Source: Alphaproteobacteria bacterium UBA7314 (GTDB lineage: Bacteria; Pseudomonadota; Alphaproteobacteria; MPNO01; UBA830). From it: a stretch of DNA of 64,000 nt. A program made the translations under genes and the position numbers. Below the pieces are notes generated by a model. It was not told the origin of the DNA. It did not search any database and was given only the letters and a program-made list of their open reading frames with translations. The stretch lies in contig DKQG01000046.1 in assembly GCA_002471575.1 (NCBI GenBank), positions 116,419 to 180,418 of the forward strand, read 5' to 3'. This document shows positions 7,842-16,835 of the stretch, piece after piece; position 1 is the first letter of the stretch; every line of letters begins with the position of its first letter.

Positions 7842-9542
7842 ATGACCGGTTGGGACTACATCATCGTCGGCGCGGGATCGGCAGGCACCGTGATCGCAGC
7901 ACGGCTGACTGAAATCCCGACCAACCGGGTGCTACTGCTTGAGGCAGGGCGGGACACGCCGCCAGGCGACGAGGGCGATGAAGTTCGAGATCCGCTGTAT
8001 CGCGCGACGTATCATTCCCGCAATACGTGGCCTGGCGTCATGGCACAGTGGCGGCCCCTGCCCCACAACGATCCGGATTCCGTTCCTGCGTTTCCCTATG
8101 ACCAGGGACGGGTCATGGGCGGCGGATCGTCAGTAAATTCGATGGTTGCGATCCGCGGTATGCCCGGGGATTTCGAGGAATGGGTGGACGCCGGGGCATT
8201 GGGCTGGGGCTGGGACGATGTACTCAAATATTACAAGCGCCTGGAAACAGACACCGATTTCGGTGACGATCCGCGGCACGGTAATGACGGACCTATTTCC
8301 ATCCGGCGGCACAGGCGGTCGGACTGGCCGGGATTCTGTGACGCAATTGCATCCGAACTGCACAGGCGCGGCTTCCCCTACGTAAAGGACATGAACGTTG
8401 AACCGCGCGACGGCGTGTGTTCGGTAGCGCTCACCAGCACCCGGTCTATGCGTCAATCGACGGCGATCTGCTATCTGACGCCTGAGGTCCGCGCCCGCAA
8501 CAATCTCGAGATACGGAGTGATTGCTACGCCGAAAGCCTGATGTTCGATGGCACGCGGTGCATCGGTATCCGGGTTCGCGCCCCGGCCGGCGAAGAAATA
8601 CTCTCTGCACGTGAGATCATTATCTCCGCGGGCGCTTTGCAATCTCCCGCGCTGTTGATGCGGTCGGGCGTCGGTCCGGCGGCGCATCTTCGGGAACATG
8701 GGATCGAAGTTGTCGCGGACCGCGCCGGGGTCGGACAGAACCTTCACGAACACCCGACATGTATCCTGGCCGCACATCTTCGTCTCAACGGCATGCAGCC
8801 TGCGGCTTTGCGTGCCGCAGGGAATATGGCGCTGCGGCATTCGTCGAAATTGGGGGACTGCCCCCCGCACGATTTCTATATCGCCATCGCGAACAAGGTT
8901 AGCTGGCACCCACTCGGCAACCGTATCGGCGGCGCAATCGCCGCAGTTGTAAAGCCTTATTCCCGGGGGGCGGTCTCTCTGAAGAGTGCCGACCCGACCA
9001 TCAATCCTCGTGTCGCCTTTCACGTAATGGAAGATGAGCGCGATTTCACGCGCATGAAGATGGCGTTACGATTATTCTATGAAATATTCTGCAGCGATGC
9101 GGTCAGGGATGTCACCACAGAGGCATTTCCAGCCGCGTTCTCCGCCCGAGTGCGGCAGCTCAACATGGAGACCCCAGTCAACTGGTGGAAATCCTTTGCG
9201 GGCTCACTGTTGATGGACATGCCGGGACCGGTGCGCCGCACCGCCCTGAAAACCCTGATTGCACCAGGGCCGTCCCTTGAGGATATTTTCGCCACCGAAG
9301 AGACGCTTGGATCTTGGATTCGGGAAAACTGCCGTGGATTTTTCCACCCCGTCGGCACCTGCCGCTTCGGGCGGAAAGACGATCCGTCTGCGGTGCTCGA
9401 TCCTGCCGGTCGGGTATATGGTGTAGTCGGCCTGCGAATTGCGGACGCTTCCGTCATGCCGTCGATCACACGGGCGAACACCAATCTGACAGCTATCATG
9501 ATCGGTGAAAAAGTGGCGGACCTGATAAAGGACGGTACCTAG
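7842..9542 (+). CDS. GMC-family FAD oxidoreductase (alcohol/choline dehydrogenase-like)
   Basis: A 566-residue glucose-methanol-choline oxidoreductase. FAD-binding GAGSAGTVIAARLTE is at residues 8-24, the signature GGGSSVNSMVAIRG near 92, the second signature ISAGALQSPALLMRSGVGPA near 264, and the catalytic His in GFFHPVGTCRFG near 505, with the second His position near ANTNLTAIMIGEKVADL. Family members oxidise alcohols to aldehydes, passing electrons to oxygen or a quinone. It is divergent from a Rieske oxygenase and could oxidise an alcohol formed in that pathway, which is inference. SD-like AAGG lies just before the ATG. Confidence 0.9.
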   Translation: MTGWDYIIVGAGSAGTVIAARLTEIPTNRVLLLEAGRDTPPGDEGDEVRDPLYRATYHSRNTWPGVMAQWRPLPHNDPDSVPAFPYDQGRVMGGGSSVNSMVAIRGMPGDFEEWVDAGALGWGWDDVLKYYKRLETDTDFGDDPRHGNDGPISIRRHRRSDWPGFCDAIASELHRRGFPYVKDMNVEPRDGVCSVALTSTRSMRQSTAICYLTPEVRARNNLEIRSDCYAESLMFDGTRCIGIRVRAPAGEEILSAREIIISAGALQSPALLMRSGVGPAAHLREHGIEVVADRAGVGQNLHEHPTCILAAHLRLNGMQPAALRAAGNMALRHSSKLGDCPPHDFYIAIANKVSWHPLGNRIGGAIAAVVKPYSRGAVSLKSADPTINPRVAFHVMEDERDFTRMKMALRLFYEIFCSDAVRDVTTEAFPAAFSARVRQLNMETPVNWWKSFAGSLLMDMPGPVRRTALKTLIAPGPSLEDIFATEETLGSWIRENCRGFFHPVGTCRFGRKDDPSAVLDPAGRVYGVVGLRIADASVMPSITRANTNLTAIMIGEKVADLIKDGT

Positions 9543-9803
9543 GCCGCCGATCTTTTCTCCTATGCAAACGCATCGGAGCTAGTCGGCAGCCCAAAGGCAC
9601 CGGCACCGCGTATTTCGTCAGCGACGCCCCATCCTCGGCAGAACTCCATGGGTTTCCTTGGAAATCATGCTCATTTTTGGATGGGAGACGGTGCCATCTC
9701 TTCACTCAATCACAAGGCATTCGACGCCCTGATATCGAAGCTAAGTGCCTACCGCCATACCAATCGGACCGCCACCGACGATCAACACCGGTATTTCCTT
9801 CAC
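9543..9803 (-). pseudogene. N-terminal remnant of an FAD-dependent aromatic hydroxylase (TfdB/MhpA-like)
   Basis: The minus strand from a GTG at 9803 reads VKEIPVLIVGGGPIGMAVGT, TAG, LRYQGVECLVIE, TGA, RDGTVSHPKMSMISKET, and after a one-base shift MEFCRGWGVADEIRGAGAF. This follows the N-terminus of class A flavoprotein hydroxylases: GxGxxG FAD site, E of the ribose-binding strand, then HP+...RTMEF.RRWG. Two nonsense codons and a frameshift are present, and the remaining four fifths of the gene are absent; the remnant abuts the stop of the GMC gene. Clearly dead. Confidence 0.78.
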
Positions 9804-9954
9804 GCTGGCTAAAGCGCCGCCTCCCAGCCGTGGAGCCTCGCCCCGGGCGCCTCAGTGTCATTTTGGTGCACCGAAATTCCTCCCAAGACGGCGAGAGCAT
9901 GCCGGGAATTATATATTAACTCCAATATATATTACTGATATATTCATAATCTAA

Positions 9955-10962
9955 ATGCATGATTTATCTCAACTTCGGAACCTCAACGTCAGACAGATTC
10001 TTGATCTGCTGGCCATCGTTGAACAGGGCGGCGTCACGGCCGCTGCCAAGACACTCAACGTTTCTCAGCCGGCGTTGACCCGATCAATCCAACAACTTGA
10101 AGACAGCCTCGACGTTGAATTGCTGGCCCGGGAAGGACGCGGTGTCGTGCCGACCCGCTTCGGACTCTCGCTGGCTGAACACGCGCGAACCATCGAGGCG
10201 GAGCTCCGCCACGCTACGCGTAACCTCAGCGACCTTCGAACGGTTGAAGCCGGGCATCTGGTAATCGGTGCCTCGCCAATCGGCCTTGCTACGCTGGTCG
10301 GACCGACGCTCTCGCGCCTGCACGACGAAATTCCCGGGCTGACTGTCGAGGTCCGCAATGATCCGTTTGAAATCCAGCTCGACGATCTGGACAACGGCGA
10401 AATCGATATCGTGATCGGCGCTCTATGGGGCGCTAAGACCCATGAGCACTTGGTGGAGGAAATTCTGTTTCAGAATTCCATGTCTGTCATATTACGCAGC
10501 GACCATCGCCTGACACGCCGGAAAAATCTGAGTTTTTCCGATCTGACCGATGAAACCTGGATAATTGCGCGCGGGTCCGCCGCGATCCGCCAGCTCGTTG
10601 CCAACGAGTTTCGGTTCGAAGGCAGCGAACTGCCAGTTTTCACGATCGAGACAGACTCTATGCTCTGTGTGAAAAGCTTACTTATCGCGAGCGACTTCAT
10701 TTCAGCGAATCCAGCGGAACTGTTCGCAACGGAAATCGAACGTGGCGTGCTTGCGACTCTGCCGCTTCGATGGCACTCCGGCACCCGCCCAATCGGATTT
10801 ATGCTCCGCGAGCACGGCACGATAACGCCCTCACTCGCCGCGCTGATAGATATCCTCCGCGATATCGGCCGAGAGATCGCGGAAGATCAGATCAAGCCTC
10901 GACCACGGCGATCCCCTGTATCTCGACCATCATCTCGGGTTGGGCAAACCCGGCGCAAGTAA
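9955..10962 (+). CDS. LysR-family transcriptional regulator
   Basis: A 335-residue LysR regulator: HTH at residues 10-65 (DLLAIVEQGGVTAAAKTLNV, SQPALTRSIQQLEDSL), followed by the periplasmic-binding-like effector domain (HLVIGASPIGLATLVGP onward). LysR proteins are near 300 residues; this one has about 25 extra basic, proline-rich residues at the C-terminus that are read from DNA antisense to the ridA-like gene. The upstream 50 bases are very AT-rich with short dyads (TATATT repeats) and probably hold its promoter. A regulated target cannot be named; the GMC gene or RidA gene are neighbours. Confidence 0.87.
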   Translation: MHDLSQLRNLNVRQILDLLAIVEQGGVTAAAKTLNVSQPALTRSIQQLEDSLDVELLAREGRGVVPTRFGLSLAEHARTIEAELRHATRNLSDLRTVEAGHLVIGASPIGLATLVGPTLSRLHDEIPGLTVEVRNDPFEIQLDDLDNGEIDIVIGALWGAKTHEHLVEEILFQNSMSVILRSDHRLTRRKNLSFSDLTDETWIIARGSAAIRQLVANEFRFEGSELPVFTIETDSMLCVKSLLIASDFISANPAELFATEIERGVLATLPLRWHSGTRPIGFMLREHGTITPSLAALIDILRDIGREIAEDQIKPRPRRSPVSRPSSRVGQTRRK

Positions 10963-11290
10963 TCAGAGCGCTGCCAGGAAAATTCCCATCCGGGAAGTAC
11001 TCCTTACGCAACTCGGTGAATTCCGTGCCGAAGCGAGAATCGATGATGAAAACCGTCATCTGTACGATATCGGCGAGCGAACCGCCGCATTGCTTCAGGA
11101 ACGTCTCGATATTGGCAAAGGACTGCCGCGTCTGCGCTTCGAAATCTCCGTGCAGCGGCGATCCATCGGGCATTTGCGGCGCTCCATACCCGGCCAGCCA
11201 GATAATCTTCTGATCGTTACCGCTGGTGATGACGGCCGGAGAGAAAGACCGGTTCTTCTGCCAGGTACCGTGGATAAATTTGCGTTCCAT
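10892..11290 (-). CDS. RidA (YjgF/YER057c) family protein
   Basis: A 132-residue member of the Rid family, trimeric enzymes that hydrolyse reactive enamine/imine intermediates or act on related substrates in catabolic pathways. Conserved features: IIWLAGYGAPQMPDG, LHGDFEAQTRQSFANIETFL, DIVQMTVFIIDSRFGTEF, and FPGSALITCAGFAQPEMMVE. The usual RidA catalytic Arg (R105 region, xRxxV) is not seen, here SALIT, so it belongs to a divergent Rid subgroup. Start chosen at MERKFIHG behind GAGG. Its 3' end overlaps that of the convergent LysR gene by 71 bases. Confidence 0.85.
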   Translation of the reverse strand: MERKFIHGTWQKNRSFSPAVITSGNDQKIIWLAGYGAPQMPDGSPLHGDFEAQTRQSFANIETFLKQCGGSLADIVQMTVFIIDSRFGTEFTELRKEYFPDGNFPGSALITCAGFAQPEMMVEIQGIAVVEA

Positions 11291-11382
11291 GTTTTTAACC
11301 TCAGAGTAATTGCTATCCAGCAAAGCACGACGTTGTGTCGAGCGCGAGCATTGTCTGATTACGCGAGATCGTCGCCCGCACA

Positions 11383-11673
11383 TTTCAGTTCGCCCGCTTG
11401 GGCGGCACCCACCCGAGTTGGAACGTCCACCACCTATTCCAGATACCCAGACGCTTCTTCAATCAGATGGGCCGCATTCCGACGGATGACGCCTACTTCA
11501 GCATATCGCCAACGGATCAGCGCAGTGGCGTCGGTGGAACATCCGCTGATCGGCATCAACTGCCGCCTGTGTGAACATTCGGACTACAGCGAACGGGCTT
11601 TTCCGCCATAAACCGGCGCCTGCTCATCGACGAGCACGGGCACTATATCTCCCCGGTCGCGTTTGTGGATTGA
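11383..11673 (+). pseudogene. 3' remnant of an XRE/ScfR-type (DUF2083) transcriptional regulator, frameshifted
   Basis: Three plus-strand frames in succession resemble the C-terminal zinc-finger-like domain of ScfR short-chain acyl-CoA regulators. First FARLGGTHPSWNVHHLFQIP followed by RRFFNQMGRIPTDDAYFSIS, then after a shift GINCRLCEHSDYSERAFPP, then after another shift NRRLLIDEHGHYISPVAFVD and TGA at 11673. The family pattern (WNVH..F..P, IGINCRLC.R.DC.QRAFPP, .R.L..DE....SP..F) is followed in order. The HTH and rest of the regulator, about 350 residues, are gone. Two frameshifts and a large 5' deletion. Confidence 0.72.
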
Positions 11674-11804
11674 AAACGCCAGATGCCATCAGCATTTGAT
11701 CCGTAATAAAAATTACGTAGATTAAATCTTATGTATCCTGCCCAGACAATTGACAACTCCACCGGCAATTTGTCGATCCTTAGGCCAATACGGGGCGCGG
11801 GCCG

Positions 11805-12689
11805 GTGACGGGTTTCGGAAAGCATCTGCTTACATGCGCGTCTCTGGCCGTTGCTGTTTTACCTGTCTGGCTTGCCGTCACCTTGCTGCCCAACCAAGGC
11901 GGGCTGCGGATCAAATACACCAGCGTCCGTACGGTCGCCGAAACCATCGACCTCTTTAAGGAAAACGGATTCGATCCGCAAAAGGACATAAGCGGAAACG
12001 ATCCCGAATTACCACCGGTATTTATCACTGATCTGCCCGACGACCTGAAGGCGGTGCCAGATACAGATATCAGGAAAGCAGTGTTCATCTCCATCGTGCT
12101 GCCGCACGTGCTATTTGCCAATGAAAAGATCCGCGCCGACCGGCGAAGGCTGCAGCAACTTCACCGGTCGATCGCGAAAGAACGGACCCTGCGGACCCGT
12201 GATCGAAGATGGCTTGAGCAAATGGCAAAAAATTACCGCACCAGCCGGATGGACACAGAGGAACTGCTGCGAAGGGTGGATATCGTACCGCCGCGCCTCG
12301 CGGTCGCCCAAGCGGTTCAGGAAACCGGGTGGGGAACTTCGCGGTTTGCACAGGCCGGAAATGCGTTGTTCGGCCAGCACGCCCCCTTGGGGGCAGGGTC
12401 TATTCAGGCTTCGGGCAATGCGAAGGTCGCACTTAAATCGTTTGATACGCTACAGGACAGTGTCCGAGACTACATGCGTAACCTTAACCGTAACCGCGCG
12501 TACAGGGGTTTCAGAGCCGCGCGGGCAAGCATGCGCGCATCCCAGCGTCCGCTGGACGAAATAGAGCTCGTGGGCACTTTGGCACTGTACTCGGAAGAAG
12601 GCCGGGTCTATGTCGAGCGCCTGCGGACCGTGATGTACCTACCTGAGGTTCAGGCCGTGAAGCACGCCGGTTTCGTGGATCCACGTTGA
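11805..12689 (+). CDS. Bax-like glucosaminidase-domain protein
   Basis: A 294-residue protein with an N-terminal membrane anchor or signal (LLTCASLAVAVLPVWLAVTL) and a C-terminal glucosaminidase domain like E. coli Bax: PHVLFANEKIRADRRRLQQL, ELLRRVDIVPPRLAVAQAVQ, ETGWGTSRFAQAGNALFGQ and VRDYMRNLNRNRAYRGFRAA. The catalytic Glu is in VQETGWGTS. Family members cut peptidoglycan glycan chains, so this probably works at the periplasmic side of the inner membrane in cell wall turnover. It ends six bases before a convergent DUF2177 gene. Confidence 0.85.
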   Translation: MTGFGKHLLTCASLAVAVLPVWLAVTLLPNQGGLRIKYTSVRTVAETIDLFKENGFDPQKDISGNDPELPPVFITDLPDDLKAVPDTDIRKAVFISIVLPHVLFANEKIRADRRRLQQLHRSIAKERTLRTRDRRWLEQMAKNYRTSRMDTEELLRRVDIVPPRLAVAQAVQETGWGTSRFAQAGNALFGQHAPLGAGSIQASGNAKVALKSFDTLQDSVRDYMRNLNRNRAYRGFRAARASMRASQRPLDEIELVGTLALYSEEGRVYVERLRTVMYLPEVQAVKHAGFVDPR

Positions 12690-12695
12690 TCGACA

Positions 12696-13091
12696 CTACT
12701 TCAGCATTATCGAAGACAAGTACGTCCCGATCCCGGCAACCGCGGCGGTAAGTGCCGTTCCCCAAGCAATATCCACAAGGACCATCGCCAGAGGCCAGTC
12801 ACGCAAAGTTGCATAATTGGTCATGTCATATGTCGCGTAACAGAAGAACCCGAAAAGCGCGCCACTAATCGCCGCCACTTTCCAGTTTTCGGCTCCCCAG
12901 ACGCAGAACCACACGATCCCCGCAACGTAGAAAACATAAAACAGCATGGCTGCTATCGGACGGAACTCATCCGCCAGCAGATGACCAATCTGCTCCCGGT
13001 AAAACGATTTCGCCGCAGCTCCGATCCAGGCCAAGTCGATCACCAGGAAGACGACGGCGCAAATCAACCAGGTCAGCAAGAACTTGGACAT
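12696..13091 (-). CDS. DUF2177 family inner-membrane protein
   Basis: A 131-residue membrane protein with four predicted segments: FLLTWLICAVVFLVIDLAWI, AAMLFYVFYVAGIVWFCVW, AAISGALFGFFCYATYDMTN and AMVLVDIAWGTALTAAVAGI. The motifs DLAWIG and YATYDMTNYATL with WPL are those of DUF2177, a widely distributed family without a known function. An SD-like GGAGGA precedes the ATG. Upstream lies a broken hydroxyisobutyrate dehydrogenase on the same strand. No function is proposed. Confidence 0.85.
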   Translation of the reverse strand: MSKFLLTWLICAVVFLVIDLAWIGAAAKSFYREQIGHLLADEFRPIAAMLFYVFYVAGIVWFCVWGAENWKVAAISGALFGFFCYATYDMTNYATLRDWPLAMVLVDIAWGTALTAAVAGIGTYLSSIMLK

Positions 13092-13167
13092 AGGATTCCT
13101 CCGGTTTCGCTTTGAGTAGATATACGCAGTTACTCAACAACCGGACCACCAGCAATACAGCTGGGCG

Positions 13168-13419
13168 TCACGACCGCCCCGTTTCCCGCATCATCTTCAC
13201 AATCGTGGAAAAATCCATTTCTCCGTCGCGGTTCTCGCAAAAGGTCTCGTACAACGCTCATCCATGCTCCCCCAAAGGCGTAACAGCCCACGTCTTGGCC
13301 GCACGCTCCACCTTTTCGGTCACGATATCGTAGGCGGTGACGTCGTGTCCTGCCTTGACCAAATTGAGCGACATCGGCCCGCCGATGTTTCCGAGCCCGA
13401 TAAAAGTGATTTTCGACAT
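13168..13419 (-). pseudogene. 3-hydroxyisobutyrate dehydrogenase-type gene with a large internal deletion
   Basis: The minus strand opens MSKITFIGLGNIGGPMSLNL and VKAGHDVTAYDIVTEKVERA, the NAD(P)-binding start of 3-hydroxyisobutyrate/beta-hydroxyacid dehydrogenases. Within about 45 codons it passes to VTPLGEHG, TGA, ALYETFCENRDGEMDFSTIV, KMMRETGRS and the true stop. The second part is the family C-terminus (PLG...ALYE.....G..DFS.I...MR). Both parts are in one frame, so about 200 codons including the catalytic Lys were removed in frame and a nonsense codon has since arisen. 84 codons remain of about 290. Confidence 0.82.
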
Positions 13420-13511
13420 GAAACTCTTCCGTCCGCCGCCGCTGCTTGGCGACATGTCTCGTAGATCGCATAATGCCTTTCTTCAAACACCGGTAGCAAT
13501 GGGAGGCGGGC

Positions 13512-14528
13512 ATGTTCCTGCGGAATTACTGGTACGTCGCGGCGATGCCGCAGGAACTGGAGAACGGCGCTCTGCTAGGACGATGGATATTGGACGAACC
13601 TGTCCTTATCTACCGTACCGCTGACGGCGAAGTTACTGCGATGCGCGATATCTGCCCGCACCGCTCGGCGCGACTGTCGGCCGGCGAACGCGACGGCGAT
13701 ACAGTGCGCTGCCTCTATCACGGCCTGGAATTCGGGCCCGACGGCACATGTCTTCGGGTCCCGGCCCAGGACGGCACTCCACCGAACGGGCTGCGCGTTC
13801 AATCATACCCGGTTGCGGAAAAATGGCGGCTGATCTGGATATGGATGGGCGCCCCCGAGCTCGCGGATGAAAACCTGATTCCGGATTTTCACTGGAACGA
13901 CGATCCCGACTGGTTTCCGGTTGGGGACTACATGCATCTGGACTGTCACTACCAGTTGCTCGCTGACAACCTGATCGATCTCTCGCACGAAGCCTATGTG
14001 CACCGCGGTACTATCGGAACCGATGCTGTTTCCGAAACACCTGCAACGGCGCGGCTGGATGGCGAACATGTGACGGTGGAACGGATTATGCCCGGGTGTC
14101 CGGCACCGCCTTTTTATCGAAAACTCAAAGGGTACGACGGTACGATCGACCGGATGCACCGCATCCATTTCGATCCTCCCGCGACCATAATGATCGAAAG
14201 TAAATCGACGCCAACCTCCAGCGCCGAGCCCGACGACGGCTTGGAATATCGGGTGTTGTGCGCGATCACGCCGGAATCCGAATTATCGACGCATTTCTTC
14301 TGGGCTGTGCCACGAAATTTCAACCCGGAGCGGCAGGTGACCGAAATGATGTATCAGGGTTCAAAGGCAGTGTTCGAGGAAGACATCGATGTGCTTAACC
14401 GGCAACAGGAAGTGTTGAACCGCGTGGCGACGGGGTCTGACTGGCAGAATATTAATTCAGACGCTGGGTCAGTCTACGCCCGCCGGGTTATTGAGAAACT
14501 GCTGACGACGGAAGCACAGGCAGAATGA
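13512..14528 (+). CDS. Rieske non-haem iron oxygenase, VanA-like
   Basis: A 338-residue monomeric-type Rieske oxygenase opening MFLRNYWYVAAMPQELENGA. The 2Fe-2S site is CPHRSARLSAG...VRCLYHGLEF; the catalytic iron site is DNLIDLSHEAYVHRGTIG with the bridging Asp and two His. It resembles the enzyme at 6751-7770 in length and layout but differs throughout, so it is a paralogue and not a recent copy. Proteins of this group demethylate or hydroxylate methoxylated or sulfonated aromatics. No reductase is nearby. It follows the broken dehydrogenase on the opposite strand and converges with the molybdenum hydroxylase operon. Confidence 0.88.
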   Translation: MFLRNYWYVAAMPQELENGALLGRWILDEPVLIYRTADGEVTAMRDICPHRSARLSAGERDGDTVRCLYHGLEFGPDGTCLRVPAQDGTPPNGLRVQSYPVAEKWRLIWIWMGAPELADENLIPDFHWNDDPDWFPVGDYMHLDCHYQLLADNLIDLSHEAYVHRGTIGTDAVSETPATARLDGEHVTVERIMPGCPAPPFYRKLKGYDGTIDRMHRIHFDPPATIMIESKSTPTSSAEPDDGLEYRVLCAITPESELSTHFFWAVPRNFNPERQVTEMMYQGSKAVFEEDIDVLNRQQEVLNRVATGSDWQNINSDAGSVYARRVIEKLLTTEAQAE

Positions 14529-14561
14529 AAAGCGAAACGCCGGCGTGACCGGTGTCTGTAC

Positions 14562-16835
14562 CTAGAGCTTATTCAATAACATCATCAAACGCCTTGGCGT
14601 CACGGGTAGCTCTGTCACCGCGCCGGGCGCTCCCAAGGCATCGTCAATTGCGGAGGCTACCGCCGCGCCAACAGCATTGATCCCGCCCTCACCCGCGCCT
14701 TTGATCCCGAGCGGATTCAGAGGGCTTGGGGCATCTTCGGTCAGCACAATCTCCGCCTCCGGTACTTCCGTTGAACCCGGCATGATGTAATCAGCGAAGG
14801 TTGACGAGAGCGGTTGACCCGACCCATCATAGATAAATTCCTCGAACAGGGCTCCGCCAACTCCCTGGGCCAGACCACCCTGGAGCTGACCCTCCACCAG
14901 CATCGGGTTGATCGCACAACCGATATCGTAGGCGATCATGAATTTTTCGACGGTCGTAATCCCCGTTTCACGGTCGATAGCGACTAGCGCGGCGTGCAAC
15001 CCATATGGATAGTTCATGTGCGTCGTGTCGTAGCGGCCTTCGGCAGACAGCACAGCATCGTCCGACGCCGCGACCATCTCGGCGAATGAAATCGAGGCAC
15101 CTGACCCGGCATCGCGGGCCTCACCATCCCCGAACTCGATATCGGCAGCATCGGCCTGAAGTTTTTCCGCCGCCAGATCGCGTAACCGGTCACTCAGGGC
15201 TACACTCGCCAGACGCGTCGCTTCACCGGTCATCACTGTCGTGCGCGAAGCGTGGCTGCCATAACCTTCGTCGATGAGGTCCGTACGTCCGTGCTGAACC
15301 TCGATCGCTGCGTAATCGACTCTCAAAGTTCCGGCACATATCTGCGCCATAACGGTTAGCACGCCCTGCCCCAGATTTGCTGCGCCGGTGACGACCGTGA
15401 CCTTGCCGTTGGCATCGAGATCGACCCGCACTTTGTCGGTCGGACCCAAACCTGATTTTTCCACGAAGAAACCGAGCCCGGCGCCGACGGTTTCACCTCC
15501 CGCACGCCGGCGCTCGACCGAGTTGCGCAGCTCAGCCCAGCCGAACCTATCAAGGGCATTTTCCAGAAGTCCGGCGTAATCCCCTGACTCCAGCACCACA
15601 TCGACTTCAAGCGCATCCAGCGGACGCGTGTAGGGTATGGCATCGGCCGGTATCAAGTTGCGTCGCCTCACCTCTACGGTGTCGATTCCGACCCGACCAG
15701 CAACGGCATCGAGCAAACGCTCGCGGACAAAGGTTCCTTCATAGCGACCCGGCGCGCGATACGTTGCCGCCGGCGTCTTGTTCGTCAAGCGAACATGCCC
15801 GGCTACCCGGTAGGCAGGCACCTCGTATGGGCCTAGCATTAGGCCCGCCGTCATATCAGGAACGCGGACACCATGGGTGCGCAGATACGCGCCCTGATCG
15901 TGAAAGAACTCATTGTCGATGCCGAGAATACGCCCGTCGGCGTCGATGGCAGCGCGGATACGATGTGTCTGTTGTCGCGACTGGTTAGCACTCAGCAGAT
16001 GCTCACGCCGATCCTCGATCCAGCGCACCGGGCGTCCGAACCGGACCGCAGCGGCGCAAATGACGAAATCTTCGGGATATAACTCACCGCGGATGCCAAA
16101 TCCGCCGCCCACACTGCCTTCGAAAAGATCCACGCTCGCCGGATCCAACCCGAGGGTCCGCGCGATCTGATCGCGGTTGGGGTGCGCACGCTTGGTGGCA
16201 CCGTAATATTCCAGTCCGCCGGAGTCGGGGTTGATCCGCGCAAGACCACCCCGGCATTCCAACGGTACTCCGGAATGACGTCCGGTGCGCAACTCCAGTT
16301 CGACGATATCGTAGGCAGCATCAAAGGCCGCTTCTAAATCGCCATATCCCTTTTCAATAATCGTCGCTTCGGTATCGTTATCGCCTGCGAACTCTCCCGG
16401 CGCCACTGTTGCGTCGGTAATGGGCGGCTTTTCGTCGATATCGGCCCTGACTAGGGCGGCAGCATCCTCCGCCGTATATTCGTCTTCCGCGAAGACGATG
16501 GCGACCGGTTCACCTACGTAGCGCACCCGTCCCGTCGCCAGTACTGGCTGCCTATAGGGTTCGAGGCCTGTGTATTTTGTAGCGCGAAACTCGATCGGCG
16601 GGATGTCGGCAACGTCGCGCGCTGTCCATATGGCATGCACACCCGGTATCTCCGCCGCGATCGTCGTATCGATCAACCGGATATCGCCGTGGGCGACACT
16701 GGACCGCACCACACGCATATGCACCGTATCAGGAAATTGCCAATCGGCGGCGAACGTGCCCTCCCCTGCAAGCAGCGGAGCATCTTCCAGCCGCAAAACC
16801 CGCTCTCCAATCGGTCCCCGCTTGATGTTTGTCAT
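14562..16835 (-). CDS. Xanthine dehydrogenase-family molybdopterin-binding large subunit
   Basis: A 757-residue molybdenum hydroxylase large subunit. N-terminal part GERVLRLEDAPLLAGEGTFA, substrate region EGSVGGGFGIRGELYPED, TYRAPGRYEGTFVRERLLD, and the active-site Glu motif GIKGAGEGGINAVGAA at the C-terminus. The family hydroxylates aromatic heterocycles, aldehydes or CO with water as oxygen donor and needs iron-sulfur and FAD subunits, neither of which is present here. I use the ATG at 16835, which overlaps the stop of the upstream amidase by four bases; a longer frame upstream has no homology. Third gene of the 20444-14562 operon. Confidence 0.88.
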   Translation of the reverse strand: MTNIKRGPIGERVLRLEDAPLLAGEGTFAADWQFPDTVHMRVVRSSVAHGDIRLIDTTIAAEIPGVHAIWTARDVADIPPIEFRATKYTGLEPYRQPVLATGRVRYVGEPVAIVFAEDEYTAEDAAALVRADIDEKPPITDATVAPGEFAGDNDTEATIIEKGYGDLEAAFDAAYDIVELELRTGRHSGVPLECRGGLARINPDSGGLEYYGATKRAHPNRDQIARTLGLDPASVDLFEGSVGGGFGIRGELYPEDFVICAAAVRFGRPVRWIEDRREHLLSANQSRQQTHRIRAAIDADGRILGIDNEFFHDQGAYLRTHGVRVPDMTAGLMLGPYEVPAYRVAGHVRLTNKTPAATYRAPGRYEGTFVRERLLDAVAGRVGIDTVEVRRRNLIPADAIPYTRPLDALEVDVVLESGDYAGLLENALDRFGWAELRNSVERRRAGGETVGAGLGFFVEKSGLGPTDKVRVDLDANGKVTVVTGAANLGQGVLTVMAQICAGTLRVDYAAIEVQHGRTDLIDEGYGSHASRTTVMTGEATRLASVALSDRLRDLAAEKLQADAADIEFGDGEARDAGSGASISFAEMVAASDDAVLSAEGRYDTTHMNYPYGLHAALVAIDRETGITTVEKFMIAYDIGCAINPMLVEGQLQGGLAQGVGGALFEEFIYDGSGQPLSSTFADYIMPGSTEVPEAEIVLTEDAPSPLNPLGIKGAGEGGINAVGAAVASAIDDALGAPGAVTELPVTPRRLMMLLNKL

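Noticed and set aside
6865..7845. A 326-codon open frame on the plus strand
   Set aside because: It is antisense to the Rieske oxygenase at 6751-7770 and shows no family features; high GC keeps the complementary frame open.
8130..9023. A 297-codon open frame on the minus strand
   Set aside because: It is antisense to the GMC oxidoreductase, whose FAD and His motifs are clear; the antisense product has no recognisable domain.
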